Shown piece by piece: positions 49,837 to 61,560 of a stretch of 64,000 nucleotides of DNA. The stretch is from assembly GCA_963277665.1 (NCBI GenBank), contig OY728136.1, forward strand, positions 811,683,123 to 811,747,122. The letters are read 5' to 3'. The notes beneath the pieces were generated by a model. It did not search any database. It worked only from the letters and a program-made list of their open reading frames with translations, and was not told where the DNA came from. This DNA is from Viscum album (Eukaryota > Streptophyta > Magnoliopsida > Santalales > Viscaceae). The first letter of the stretch is position 1. Every line of letters starts with the position of its first letter. Both the position numbers and the translations under genes were made by a program.

Positions 49837-52800
49837 TGTCATGAACCATCCCAGTGGGGCCTGCACCGTGACTCCCCAAGCCTGCCTCCAATAGGCCAGG
49901 GGCTGGTGACTAGCACCGTGTAGGCATATTACTAACATGGGAGGAATTGACTATGTACCTGTACACACGGACACATCTCTAAGTCCATAAATGCTAAAAT
50001 GTAAAAACAACTAAGGAAAAAGAATGCATGCATACAACTAAACCCAACCAACAGAGTATGAAGAAAGGTAGAGTACTGTAAAAGTAATCCTAGTAAAAAA
50101 AACACAAGCCCACCAAAAGAAAACAAATAAGAGTATAAAAACATCAAAGTCCAACCTGTAAGCACAAAAGATACTGGGACTGCTGCTCGTAGCCATAGGA
50201 ACTCTTCGGCCTGTAGGGAACTCAGAAAGCTCAGTCCTGTTCTGGTCAGCCTTGGACTCTGTCAAAAGGCTGCTCGTCTGCACAAGACACCAGACATGCT
50301 GGAAAAGCCTATGCAGAGGTGAGTATAACAATACATAGTAGAGTACCCCCGAAAACCACAAAGAAATACACAAAGTAAAGGTACAGTCATCTATGCAAAT
50401 TATATGTCTACAGAACATATAGAATAAACCAAATATACTCAAACCCGGACCCGTAGTCAAGGGACATGTCACACAGCCGCATACCCCAGTTAGGGATTCT
50501 GTTCGAAGATTCCGTGATGCAATCGTTCCGGGAGAACACACTCCACGAGTCTTATAGCTCGGATGACGTCCATTTGAGAAGTTCTGTTTGTCGTGAACTG
50601 TCACGAGAGGTAGCTTCACTCATTACGGGAGACACACTTCAGAGTGTGAAATTCATGGTAGATAGAAGGACTCATTACAGGAGACACACTCCTGAGTGGG
50701 AAAGATCATGATACACAGATGAGGATCACTGCCAGGTCCATGGAAGATACCGCGACTCATCTGGAATCACCAGTTACGTGATACACCAGCTAGGTAGAGG
50801 ATCAATGCCCGGTAGAGTTGGTCACATCGATGCCTGACTCTACCTAGGGTCAGGAATGGATAGAGGATCTCGCTCCGGGCCTCTCGGAGGGATGCAAACT
50901 CTATCACAGAAAGTACGGCTGAAGGGATCATACTCCTGTAGAATGAAACGATGCCTGACCTTCAGGGTAACGAGAAGAAGGGACACTAACCCAAACGAAA
51001 GATGTCTCAGATACAGTGATCATGTGGACCATGCTGTTTTCCAAAAAGTACATAGCATTTAGAAAATATACACGTCGTGTTGTCTGACCCCGGGTACTTC
51101 CCGTGAACAACGGCTCGTGTCCTAGGTTGGTCATGTAGGAAAACTTAGTACACGAGGTGTAGTACGGTATACACGTTGTGTCTAGGTAACTGGGGTTGGC
51201 TCTGTGCACTCTGGCCCTGTGCCCGTACACGGTCATCAACCAGTGTACACCAAACCATGTAACTACCACACGGGGTGCCCCGAGTTACTGGCCTTGCCTG
51301 GCCATGTGATGGATTACACGACCGTTTGCTCCATCCCATGTCTGCATATCCCTAGGATACACGCTGTGTCCCGCATAGCCGCTTCTGTGTCCCTGTACAC
51401 GCCGTGCCGCCTAGAGCCGTGTAGCTCATCCCATGTCCGTGTACTACCCAAGATACACGCCGAACTTTGGGGAAGTCCAACATGCCATGTGACCGAGTTC
51501 ACACACTGTGTTATTCCTCTCTGATCCCAAAACCCTAGCCGCCACTGCCAGTTCTACATGACGTGTTCTTCAGAAGTACACGTCGTGTATTCTGGAAATT
51601 TGCAGAAACAATTCCCTTCACCAGCGCACCTCCCATGGTGCCTCGATGATCGATCTGACCATCCGATCCCCACAAAACATCCACGTTCTGGTCGACCCAA
51701 CACCACGAAGTTGCTTCTGTCGTTTTCGGCCCTCCGATCGGATCTGAAAACGTGTTCTGATCTTCCTGCACAAAGAACGCTCGAAGAATGCTCTTTCAGA
51801 TCCAGTCCGATTCATTTTCCACCATCATCTCCTCACCTCCACAAGGACGTTGTGGTGTCTATCCTTGGATTTTTGATTTTTGTGTCGCAGAACAGATTCA
51901 CAATGATCTGTTGTTCGTCGCCCCGCAAAAAACGCGAAGAACGAGCGAGGAAAGAAGGGAGAATAAATCCAAATAAACAAATTGAGGAAAGAACCTCCGC
52001 CGTCGTTTGTAATGGCGTTGATCCGCTCCTGTTAATAGAATTAAACAGAGAACGAATCAAAAACAACATAAAGCATGGATGAATTCCCCATAATCGTCCC
52101 AAAGAAAATCCCTCCCGTAAGAACGTATGAATCCGCAGATCAACTTGTTCGTGGTTGATCCGCATTCGTCATTTAAACTCAAATATGGGGAAAAGAAATT
52201 GAAATAACAACCCCTACCTTGTGAAAGGATCAATCGTTGATGAAGGCGCCGCACTACCATTGTCATCGAGATCCTTCAACATTGTTGGCTTAGCGATTCT
52301 CGAATTCGATCTGTCGTCGTTCATCACAGAAAGTTCGCTCCAACGCGCCGCGGATTCTGTAGAGGTTCCTCCCAATTGTCTCCAATGATCAACAATGTTA
52401 AACGAATTAAAAAGGGAAACATGTTGGCATTTAATTATGTGACAACATTAATTATGTTAACTCTCCATTTTGATGTTTTTATGACGCTCCATTAATTTAG
52501 GAAACAGCTGCGCCGTTACCGCGCTGCAGCAGATGTTTCCTTAAATGAAATAAAATAAACTTGTTAATTTAATTTAATTTATTTTACATAAAACGTCTGA
52601 TAATTAAATTTTTTCCTCGACCCACGCCGGTCGAGGTTAGCCTCATTATTTGGTAACTTCATCATCCCGGACGCAACAGTGTGCTTATATTTTTAATCCG
52701 GGCATCCGTTTAGAAACAGCCACAACCGCACACAAGCGTTGACTCACTTAACATTAAAAAAGTTCAAACCACCATTCCGCGCTCACTAGAGCTCGGAATG

Positions 52801-52879
52801 ATGTGCCATCTTCTCACCTAGTCTCGAAATAATTCCATATATTTTTAATCATAATAAATGAAAAATATGAGACATTACA
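49837..52879 (-). repeat. 3' LTR of element C (3043 bp)
   Basis: This is collinear with 57747-60783. At 51070-51588 it carries seven copies of a near-palindromic 11-mer (ACACGnnGTGT). Open frames of up to 193 codons in it (50038-50619, 51558-52082) occur on both strands in the GC-richer part and lack any known motif, so they are not called as genes. Confidence 0.94.
51070..51588. repeat. Cluster of near-palindromic ACACGnnGTGT motifs
   Basis: Seven copies begin at 51070, 51150, 51171, 51359, 51397, 51556 and 51578. The copies at 51070 and 51578 are the identical ACACGTCGTGT. The others vary at one to three places, mostly in the middle. The other LTR has decayed versions at 58978, 59060, 59466 and 59488. 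Each half holds ACACG/CGTGT, related to the ACGTG core of plant bZIP sites. Function is unknown. Confidence 0.65.
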
Positions 52880-52892
52880 TTCTCCCCACCTT
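52880..52892 (-). other. Polypurine tract of element C
   Basis: On the minus strand aaggtggggagaa lies directly before the 3' LTR. It is the intact form of the tract seen decayed in element A. Confidence 0.85.
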
Positions 52893-52929
52893 GGGGCTTT
52901 ACATCCCAGAAAAGCCATAACAAAGGCTA

Positions 52930-55900
52930 CTAAAAAAGATGAGGGTACTGGGCCCAGATCAGGGCCTCCTGCCCCCACGTGCTCTCCAGAAGATTACCGA
53001 AATGCCACCGGATGCGCACCAACTGAATTGATCGCCCATGAAGGATCCTCTCCTACCGATCCCCAATCTCCACCAGGTACACAGCAATGTTCCCTCCATC
53101 CTCGATGTATAACTCCCCCCAATCGATGACGTGCGATGGGTCATGCATGTACCTCCTTAGTTGCGACACATGGAAGACTTCATGTACCCGAGGCAACTGT
53201 GGTGGTTGAGATAGGTGGTACACCATCTCACTAACTCTGCACAGAATCTGGAAATGTCTGATGAACCTTAGAGATAGCTTGCCACCTTGGCCAAATCTCT
53301 GCAACCCTCATCGATGTGAGACCTGAAGAAAGACGTCGTCTCCCTCTTCGAACTACAGAGGTCTGCGACATCTATTAGCATAAGACTTACGCTGGCTCTA
53401 TGAAATCTTTATCCGCTCTCGGATGATCTGCACCTTCTCTATGGTAGCTCGCACTAACTCTAGGCCCATGAGTGCTGACTCTCCGGGGTCGGTCCAGCAA
53501 AGCGGTGCCCGTAAGGGTCTCCCGTACAAAGCCTCGAACGGTGCCATACCAATGGTGGAGTGGTACCTGTTGTTGTATGCAAACTCCACCAGTGGTAGGT
53601 GGTCCTCCCAACTGCGACCAAAGTCCAGGATACAGGCTCGCAACATATCCTCCAGAACCTGAATGGTCCTCTCCGTCTGACCATCCGTCTGGGGATGAAA
53701 TGATGTACTCAAGCATAGCTGAGTCCCAAAAGCCTCCTGCAATCCCTTTCACAACCGAGACGCGAAACGAGATCTCGATCTGAGACTATAGTCGATGGGA
53801 TTCCATGAAGCCGAACTATCTCCTTCACATAGAGGTGTCTCAATCTCTATACAGAACTCTGCTATCTGATAGCTAGGAAGTGGGCCGACTTGGTGAGTCG
53901 ATCAATGATCACCTAGATGGAACCATTCCCCTTGGACGTCTGTGGTAAGCCTGTCATGAAGTCCATTGATATTCCATCCCACTTCCACTCTGGAACTCTT
54001 AGGGGTGAGCTAACCCTGTTGGAACCTGGTGCTCATCCATCACCTGCTGGCATGTGAGGCATCGAGAAACGAACCCTGCAACTTCCTTCTTTATGCCTGA
54101 CCACCAGAACTGTCGTCGGAGATCCTGGTACATCTTTTCCACTGCAGGATGTACCACCAAAGGGGATGTATGAAACTCCCTCAGGACCTCCTCCTGGAAT
54201 TCCACTGGTACAATAGTGTGTCCTCTGAAAATAAGTACGTTCTCCCCACCATGCGAATATCTATCAGGGGCATGTCCTATGGATAAATGAGCACGTAAAG
54301 CCACACAGATGACATCCCCAAGATGTGCCTCCCTAACTCGCTGTAAGAGTGGAGGGGTGAAAACCATTGACTGTAGGTAAGCTATATCCTCTCTATCTAT
54401 GAAGTATAACTGTAACACAGCCAACTGCTGTGTCTCATAACACAACAGTTGTGAGCTCAACCTTCTGCTAAGGGCATCTTCCACCTTGTTCCCCTTTCTA
54501 GGAGTGTAGATGATCTCAAAATCATAGTCCTGGAGGAACTCTAGCCAACACCTCTACCTCGGATTTAGATCCTTTTGTTAGAAGATGTACTGGAGGCTCT
54601 TGTGGTCAGAGTAAACAATGAACCGCTCACCCATAAGGTAGTGTCGCCACATATTCAATGCGAAGAATACCACTGATAACTCAAGATCATGGTTCGCATA
54701 TTTCTACTCATATGTCCTAAGCTGGTGCAAACCATAAGAAATCACTGCATGTCACTACATTAGGACACAACCGAGCCTGGTCCCTGATGCGTCGCAGAAA
54801 ACTATGTACTCGACACCCTCCTCCGACAATCTCAAGACAGGGGCGCTCGTCAAACTCTACCTCAACTGCTCAAAAGCCTACTGGCACTTCTCCATCCACA
54901 TGAAGGGTTTCCCCTTTGTGGTCAATGCTGTAATCAGTTCTGATATCTGGGAGAAATCAGGAATGAATCTTTGGTAATATCCTGCCATCCCAAGGAAGCT
55001 CCGTACCTCCGTCACACTTAGAGGTGGCTCCCATGCTAACATAGCCTCCACCTTGGCTGGATCTACAGCTACTCCATCTGCTGAGATGATATGTCCTAGA
55101 AAGTGGAACTCTTGAATCCATAACTGGCACTTTTAGATCTTCCCATAAAGATGGTGCTCCCGAAGTAAGTCCAGAACCATCTGTAGGTGTCTCGCGTGCT
55201 CCTCCTCTGATGCTGAGTACACGAGGATGTCATTGATAAAGACCATAATGAACTAGTCCAAGTGTGGCGGATGATCTGGTTCATTAGCCACATGAACACT
55301 GTTGGGGAATTCGTCACGCCAAAAGGCATCAACAAGTACTCATAGTGACCATAATGACATCTGAAATCCATCTTCGGTATATCCTTAACCCGCACTCGTA
55401 GCTGGTGATAGCCTGATCGATGGTCAACCATCGAGAACCACTGTTCCCCTCTTAGCTGATCGAAGAGGTCATTGATTCTCGGCAATGGATACTTGTTCTT
55501 CACCATCACCTGGTTCAGGCGCTGTTAATCCATGCACAACCTCAGACTTCCATTTGCCTTCTTGGAAAACAAGACTAGGGTTACCCAGGGTGAAACGCTG
55601 GGTCTCACGAAACCCTTGCTCTAAAAATCCTCCAACTGCACCCTCAGCTTGCAAAGCTCAGCGGGAGCCATCCGATATGCCAATGAGGAAATCAGTGTCA
55701 TTTCGGGGTTTAAGTTGATGCAGAAGTCAATTTCTCGTCAGGGAGATAATATAAGAACATTTTCGAGAAAGACATCCTCATACTCCGCCAACACCGCTGG
55801 GAACTGAGAGCTCACAAAATCTACTCCTATGAGGGTAAGTCTAGATAACTCATGAGTTCTCTGATGTACCCTCCTATGCATGAGCCCATTTTGTTCTGCT

Positions 55901-57441
55901 TGAGTTTCCTTTTCTCCGAAAAAGGAAAACCTCATTCCATCACGGAGGACTCACCACACTCTTTGCCTAAAACAGTCAATCTGGGCATGGACCAAAGATA
56001 ACCAATCCATACCAAGAATAAAGTCGTAAGGCCTCGATGCTACCACCAAGAGGGTCCAACTGAAACTCTCACCTCGAAGGGTAAGGTAACACTGTCTGCA
56101 AAGGTGCGTGATCGTTGAGTCTCCTCCCGTAGGTGTCTCCAAGTGTAAGGATCAAGTCAATGGTTCTACCGGAATCTAGAGGTTTTGTACAAGACATGTG
56201 GCTATAACGGAATGACTCGCACTTGTGTCTATGAGTATGACAGATAAGGTAGAAAATAAACAAATCGTACCTCGAATCATCCCTGGAGGCCCTGGGTCGT
56301 ATGCCTCGACCGCTTGCAGCTGTCCTCGCCCCTGTCCCCCAGGTCCCTGAGCCTAGTGCGGACCTCCTGGGGGTGGTGGTGGAAGTAAGTCGAAGCGTCT
56401 TCCACCACCCGAAGCTCTCCCTGCTCCTATGCCACATCTTCCACCTAGCGGTTTTTCCTACTCTGTTCTATGCCTCTTCCTTGGTGGTCCATCCACCGCT
56501 TCCCTATCAGCAGCTCGACGGTTCAAGAAATCCCTAGAAATATGTCCCCTACCGTCGCCTGCGGAGCATCGCTTCTCCCTAGGCTGACTGGATCCAGACT
56601 GAGAGCCATGGACTTTTGATCCCCTATCCTAGGTCCTCCTCTAAGATATCTCACGTCCTGATCCCTGTGTCTGATGCTGACTCCCTGCCACCGATGTCTC
56701 CACACCTGTCTGCCTGCTGCTGACTGCCGGAGGCTGTCTCTACTCCGCCAAGAAGCTCTCGACCACCAAGGCTCGCTCAAGCACTCCATCATAAGTCTAT
56801 ATGCATAGAGGCACGACACTATCTCGGATATCTCATCGTAAACTTTTCTTGAAGGTCTGAGCTCTGATGTACTGATCCCTGAACATATCCATCGAGTACC
56901 TTGAGAGGTTGGTGAACCTTGATGAATAGTCATCTATTGTCATACCGCCCTGCTGGAGTTGGATAAGCTTCTGGATATGTACATCTCTCAGCGTAACTGG
57001 AGAGAACTCCTCCCTGAAGAGTCTCTCAAACTTCGTCCATGAAAGGGTCTCCTCGTTGTGAGTTTGTGTGGTCAGACTCCACCATCATCCCACCGAACCC
57101 GGAAGAAGGCTCGCTCCTAGGATCACCATCTGGTCTGCCGGTGTCCTCACTAGACGGAAAAATCTGGTCACCTCCTTAAGCCAGTCCTCATCTTCCTGAG
57201 TGTTAGGCTCTCCACAGAGCCTAAGGGGTCTCTGTCTCTGAAAATCATTGAGCACGCTGAGCCTGCGCTCCTTGCAGGTCGCTATCGTGGGTAGCACTGG
57301 CTGCTCCACTGGTGGTATAGCAGGTGCACCACCTGGTGGCATCTCCTGGGGAGCTGTTCCCTGTATCAAAGCCTCATCACTGAGGGGTTCATCCTCGTGA
57401 TTGTGGTGCTAAATCCTAGAGGGTATGCGTCGCAGAGGCAT
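52930..57441 (-). pseudogene. gag-pol: gag-pol of element C
   Basis: The start is MPLRRIPSRI at 57441; a TAG follows after ten codons. Gag has EDWLKEVTRFFRLVRTP, FERLFREEFSPV, MTIDDYSSRF. Its knuckle (56568-56527) reads CSAGDGRGHISRDF and has lost two Cys. The protease Asp (56229-56227) is in LIDTSASHS, where DTGAS is usual; ILGMDWLS follows. RT has [18 protein letters not shown] and, after a frameshift near 55250-55260, FINDILVY; the first catalytic Asp is Asn (55234-55232). RNase H ends at EDALSRR. Integrase keeps HTSPLVVHP, CLTCQQ, Asp 53963-53961, Asp 53780-53778 and Glu 53673-53671, with a one-base frameshift between the last two. The tail has VHEVFHVSQLRRYMHDP and QYPHLF before TAG 52932-52930. 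Confidence 0.92.
53053..53752 (-). pseudogene. Integrase core end and tail of element C
   Basis: This is the best kept integrase part in the window. [22 protein letters not shown] keeps the third catalytic Glu. Then come [34 protein letters not shown], a stop, FEEGDDVFLQVSH, GKLSLRFIRHF and VHEVFHVSQLRRY. It is part of the gag-pol entry above and listed to mark that its catalytic Glu survives, unlike in A and B. Confidence 0.85.
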
Positions 57442-57732
57442 TCTGTAAAAAAACAATATGTACTATGGTCAATGAGCATATCTGGATAGTTGAGACAAAA
57501 GGGCATGGAAAACACAACCCATTACTATATGATGTATGTTCCTTTTATTTCCCCACAACTAGTGTATTTGTGAATCGAGTCGAAAATAAGGTTATCAGAG
57601 TCCTGGTGTATGGATATGTCAGCCGCCGCACCGACACTGGGGTCTCTGGCCTGAAAGCCGAACCCGAAACACTCAACACTGTTTCCCCAAGCCAAAATCA
57701 CAGACTCCTGGTCCTAAGGTAGAACTGACCCG

Positions 57733-57744
57733 CTCTGATACCAC
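57733..57744 (-). other. Primer binding site of element C
   Basis: On the minus strand TGGTATCAGAGC follows the 5' LTR end (tgaca) after a few bases. It is the exact initiator tRNA-Met type site, better kept than in A and B. Confidence 0.9.
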
Positions 57745-57746
57745 TC

Positions 57747-60700
57747 TGTCACGAACATTCCCAGTGGGGCCTGTGCCGTGACTCCCCATGCCCTCCCCCA
57801 ATAGGCTAGGGGATGGTGACTAGCACCGAGTAGGCATATTACTAACATGGGAGGCATTGCCTATGTACCTGTACACACGCACACATATCTATGACTAAAA
57901 ATGATGAAATGTAAAAACCACTAAGGAAAAAGAATGCATGAATACAACTAAACCCAACTAACAGAGTACAATTAAAGGTAGAGTACTGTAAAAGTAAACT
58001 GGGCCAAAAAAAACACAAGCCCGCCAAAAAGCAAACAAACAAGAGTCTGAAAACTACGAAATCCAACCTGTAAGAACAAAAGGTAATGCGACTGCTGCTC
58101 GTAGCCGTAGGAACGCCTCAGCATGTAGGGAACTCAGAAATCTTGGTCTTATCCTGGTCCACCATAGACTCTGTCAAAAGGCTACTCATCTGCACAAGAC
58201 ACCAGACGTGCGGGCAAAGCCCGTGCAGGGGTGACTATAACAATACTCAGTAGAGGATCCCGAAAACCACAAAGCAATAAAAAATGTAATGGTACAGTCA
58301 GCTATGCACAATATATTTCTAAAAAACATATAGAAAAAACCAGATATACTAAAACCTATCCCCGTAGTCAAGGGACATATCACAAAACCGCATACCCCCG
58401 TTAGGGATTCTGTTCGAAGATTCCGTGATGCACTTGTTCCAGGAGAACACACTCCATGAGTCTAATAGATCTGAAGACGTCCGTCCAAGAAGTGCTGTTC
58501 ATCGGGAACCGTCACGAGAGGTAGCTACACTCATTACGAGAGACACACTCCGGAGTGGGAAGGTCACTGTAGATAGAAGAAATCATTATGGGAGACACAC
58601 TCTTGAGTGGGAAAGATCAAGATACACATATGAGGATCACTTCCAGGGCTATGGCGGATACCGTGACTCATCCAGATTCACTAGTTCGGTGATACACCAG
58701 CTAGGTAAAGGATCAACGCCCAATAGAGTTGGTCACATCGATTCTTGACTCTACCTAGGGTCAGGAATGGATAGTGGATCTCGCTTCGGGCCTCTCAGAG
58801 GGATGCCGACTCTATCATAGAAAGTCCGGATAAAGGGATCATACTCCTGTAGAAGGAAATGATGCCTGACCTTCAGGGGAACGAGAAGAAGAGGTACTAA
58901 CCCAAACGAAATATGTCTCAGATACGGTGATCAAGAGGACCATGTTGTTTTCCAAAAAGTACATGGCATGTAGAAAATATACACGCCGGGTTGTCTGACC
59001 CTGGGTAATTCCCATGTACAACGACCCATGTCCTTGGCTGGTCATGTAGAAAAACTTAGTACACGACATGTAGTACGGTATATACGCCATGTCTGGGTAA
59101 CTGGGGTTGGCTCTGTGCACTCTGGCCATGTTCTCGTACACGGTCATCAACCCGTGTACACCAACCCATGTAACTGCCACACGGGGTGCCCCGCGTTACT
59201 GTCCTTGCCTGGATGTGTGATGGTGTACAGGGTCTTGTACTCCATCCCGTGTCCGTGTATACCCGAGATACACACCGAGTCCCGCATATCCACTTCTGTC
59301 ATGATGTACATGTCTTGCTGCCTGAAGCCATATAGCTCATCCCGTGTCCGTGTACTACCCAAGGTACATGCCGAGCTTCGGGGAAGTCCAACATCCCGTG
59401 TGACCGAGGTCACATACTGTGTTATTCCTCTCTGACCCCAAAACCCTAGCCACTGCCTCCAGTACTACACGACGTGTTCTTCGGAAGTACAAGACGTGTA
59501 TTATGGAAATTTCTAGAAATGGCCCCTTCACCGGGGCGCCTACCATGGTGCTCCGATCATCGATTCGGCCGTCTGATCGCCACAAAACTTCCAAGTTCTG
59601 GTCACCCCAATAGCACGAAGCTGCTTCCATCATTTTCAGGCCTCCGATCTGCTATGAAAATGTGTTCCGATCTTACCGGACGAAGAACGCTCGAAGAACG
59701 CTCTTTCCAATCCGGTCTTATTCGTCATCTGACATCGTCACCACACATCCACAAGGACATTGCGGTGTCGAACCTTCGATTTGGGATCGTTGCATCGTAG
59801 AATGGATGTGCAATGATCCGTTGTTCGTCACCCATCAAAGAATGCGAAGAAAGCGCGAGGAAAATGGGGAAGAAATCCAAATAAACAAATTGAGGAAGGA
59901 TCCTCCACCATCGTTCGTCACGGTGTTGATATACTCCAATTAATAGGCATAAAAATAGTAAGAATCAACAACAACATAAAGCATGGATCAATTCCCCATA
60001 ATCTTACCCAAAAAAATCTCTCCTGTATGAACGAACAAATCTTCATATTGTTCATGGTTGATTCGTGTTCGTCATTTAAACTCAAATACGGGGAAAAGAA
60101 ATTGAAATAACAACCCCTAACTTTTGAAAGGATCGATCGTTGATGAAGGCTATGCGCTGCCGTTGTCATCGAGATCCTTCAACGTTGTTGGCGTAGTGAT
60201 TCTCGACTTCGATCCGTCGTCGTTCGTCGCCGAGAGTTTGCTCCAACGCACCACGGATTCTGCAGAGTTTCCTCCCAATCATCGCAAACGATGAAAAATG
60301 CTTAACCCATAAAAAAGGGAAACGTGTTGGCATTTAATTATGTGGCAGAATTAATGACGTTGACTCACCATTTTCATGTTATTATGACGTGACCTTAATT
60401 TAGGAAATAGCTGCGCCGTTACCGCACTGCAGAAGATGTTTCCTTAAATGAAATAAAATAAACTTGTTAATTTATTTTATTTTATTTTACTTAAAACATC
60501 CGAAAATTAACTTTTTCCCTCGACCCGTGCCGGTCGTGGTTAGCCTCATTCTTAGGTAAATTCATCGTCCCAAACGCAAATTTGCACTCAGATTTTTAAT
60601 CTGGGCATCCATTTGGAAACTTCCACAACCGCGCACAAGCCCCGACTCACTAAACATAAAAAAAGTTCAAACCACCATTTCGGGCTCATTGGACCTTGGA

Positions 60701-60783
60701 ATGATGTGCCGTCTTCGCGCCTGGTCTCAAAATAATTCCTTATAATATTTAAAAATAATAAACAGAAAATCTGAGACATTACA
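57747..60783 (-). repeat. 5' LTR of element C (3037 bp)
   Basis: On the minus strand it runs from TGTAATGTCTC at 60783 to ttcgtgaca at 57747, just before the primer site. It is collinear with the 3' LTR. Its ACACGnnGTGT copies are more decayed than those of the 3' LTR. No gene is called in it. Confidence 0.94.
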
Positions 60784-60788
60784 CCCCA
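60784..60788 (+). repeat. Target site duplication of element C, right copy
   Basis: The bases cccca directly follow the LTR, identical to 49832-49836. Confidence 0.88.
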
Positions 60789-61560
60789 CATGGGGATTCT
60801 AGATGAGTACATAGCCACCCAAAAGCTCACACAATAATATTTAATCCCATGTAAAAAACATATTGTTCTAAAATTTCTTCTTCCACCAAATAGATAACAC
60901 ACAAGATGTCTCGTCTAAACCACACGTTGTTTATATATGTTTTTTAAAATATGAATCACATGTAAGAGCCCAAAAGAGCCAATTTCCAGGTAAAATACAA
61001 AAATTATCCAAATAGGGATCCCAAAAAACCTATGAAGTAGGGTAACTAAAAAGAATTATGCTATGGGTATTTTTTTAAAATATATTTCTTAATATACCTA
61101 CCTCTAGGTGGAAAGCATTAATACTTTAGTCTGATCATTTATTCGTAACTACCATATGATGATCTTGCTTGACATAAGATCTATAGTAGCACATACTCCC
61201 CTCCATATCCCATCTCTTTTATCCCTATACTTGTCTCATCCAAGAAACACCCACAAGTGGTGATCCACATATGTGACAATAAAAAGGGGGAAGGTAAAAA
61301 TAAAAGCATAAAAAATTGAAGGAAAACTAAAAATAAAAAGGAAATAAAAGAGAAGGGGATTGAGCCCATCCCCAACACCCGATTCATGGTTACAAATAAA
61401 CAAAACAACCAGCCACCATTTTAGAATCAACATCAGAAAAAACTATATATTCAAAAATCTTTTTAAATAATCAAATATATTGAACACAACATGAATAAAT
61501 TATTATTTAATTAATAAAATATTAAATATTATATGAAAATTCAAATGTCTCTTATTTCTA
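60789..61560. other. AT-rich flank of element C
   Basis: No coding signal was found. It joins to 49831 if element C and one duplication are removed. It may be internal or leader DNA of the minus-strand element whose LTR lies to the right (F). Confidence 0.35.

Larger units (their letters stand above)
49837..60783 (-). mobile_element. Element C: Ty3/gypsy chromovirus-like LTR retrotransposon
   Basis: This is a full-layout element of 10,947 bp on the minus strand, bounded by cccca. LTRs are 3037 bp (5', 57747-60783) and 3043 bp (3', 49837-52879), starting TGTAATGTCT and ending tgaca on its own strand. The primer site, gag, protease, RT, RNase H, integrase, chromodomain-like tail and polypurine tract follow in order. 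The polyprotein is close to that of element A (shared LVASRPY-type and ILGMDW blocks), and the LTR tail is shared with A and D. LTRs differ by roughly one base in ten over 200 bases by eye. Frameshifts, stops and a lost RT aspartate make it inactive. Confidence 0.94.

Noticed and set aside
50038..50619. Minus-strand open frame of 193 codons in LTR C.
   Set aside because: It lies fully inside an LTR, and the matching stretch of the other LTR (58186-58452) is broken differently. It has no recognisable motif.
51558..52082. Plus-strand open frame of 174 codons in LTR C.
   Set aside because: It is antisense to the element and within the LTR. The other LTR has only 93-108 codon pieces in different frames, so the frame is not kept.
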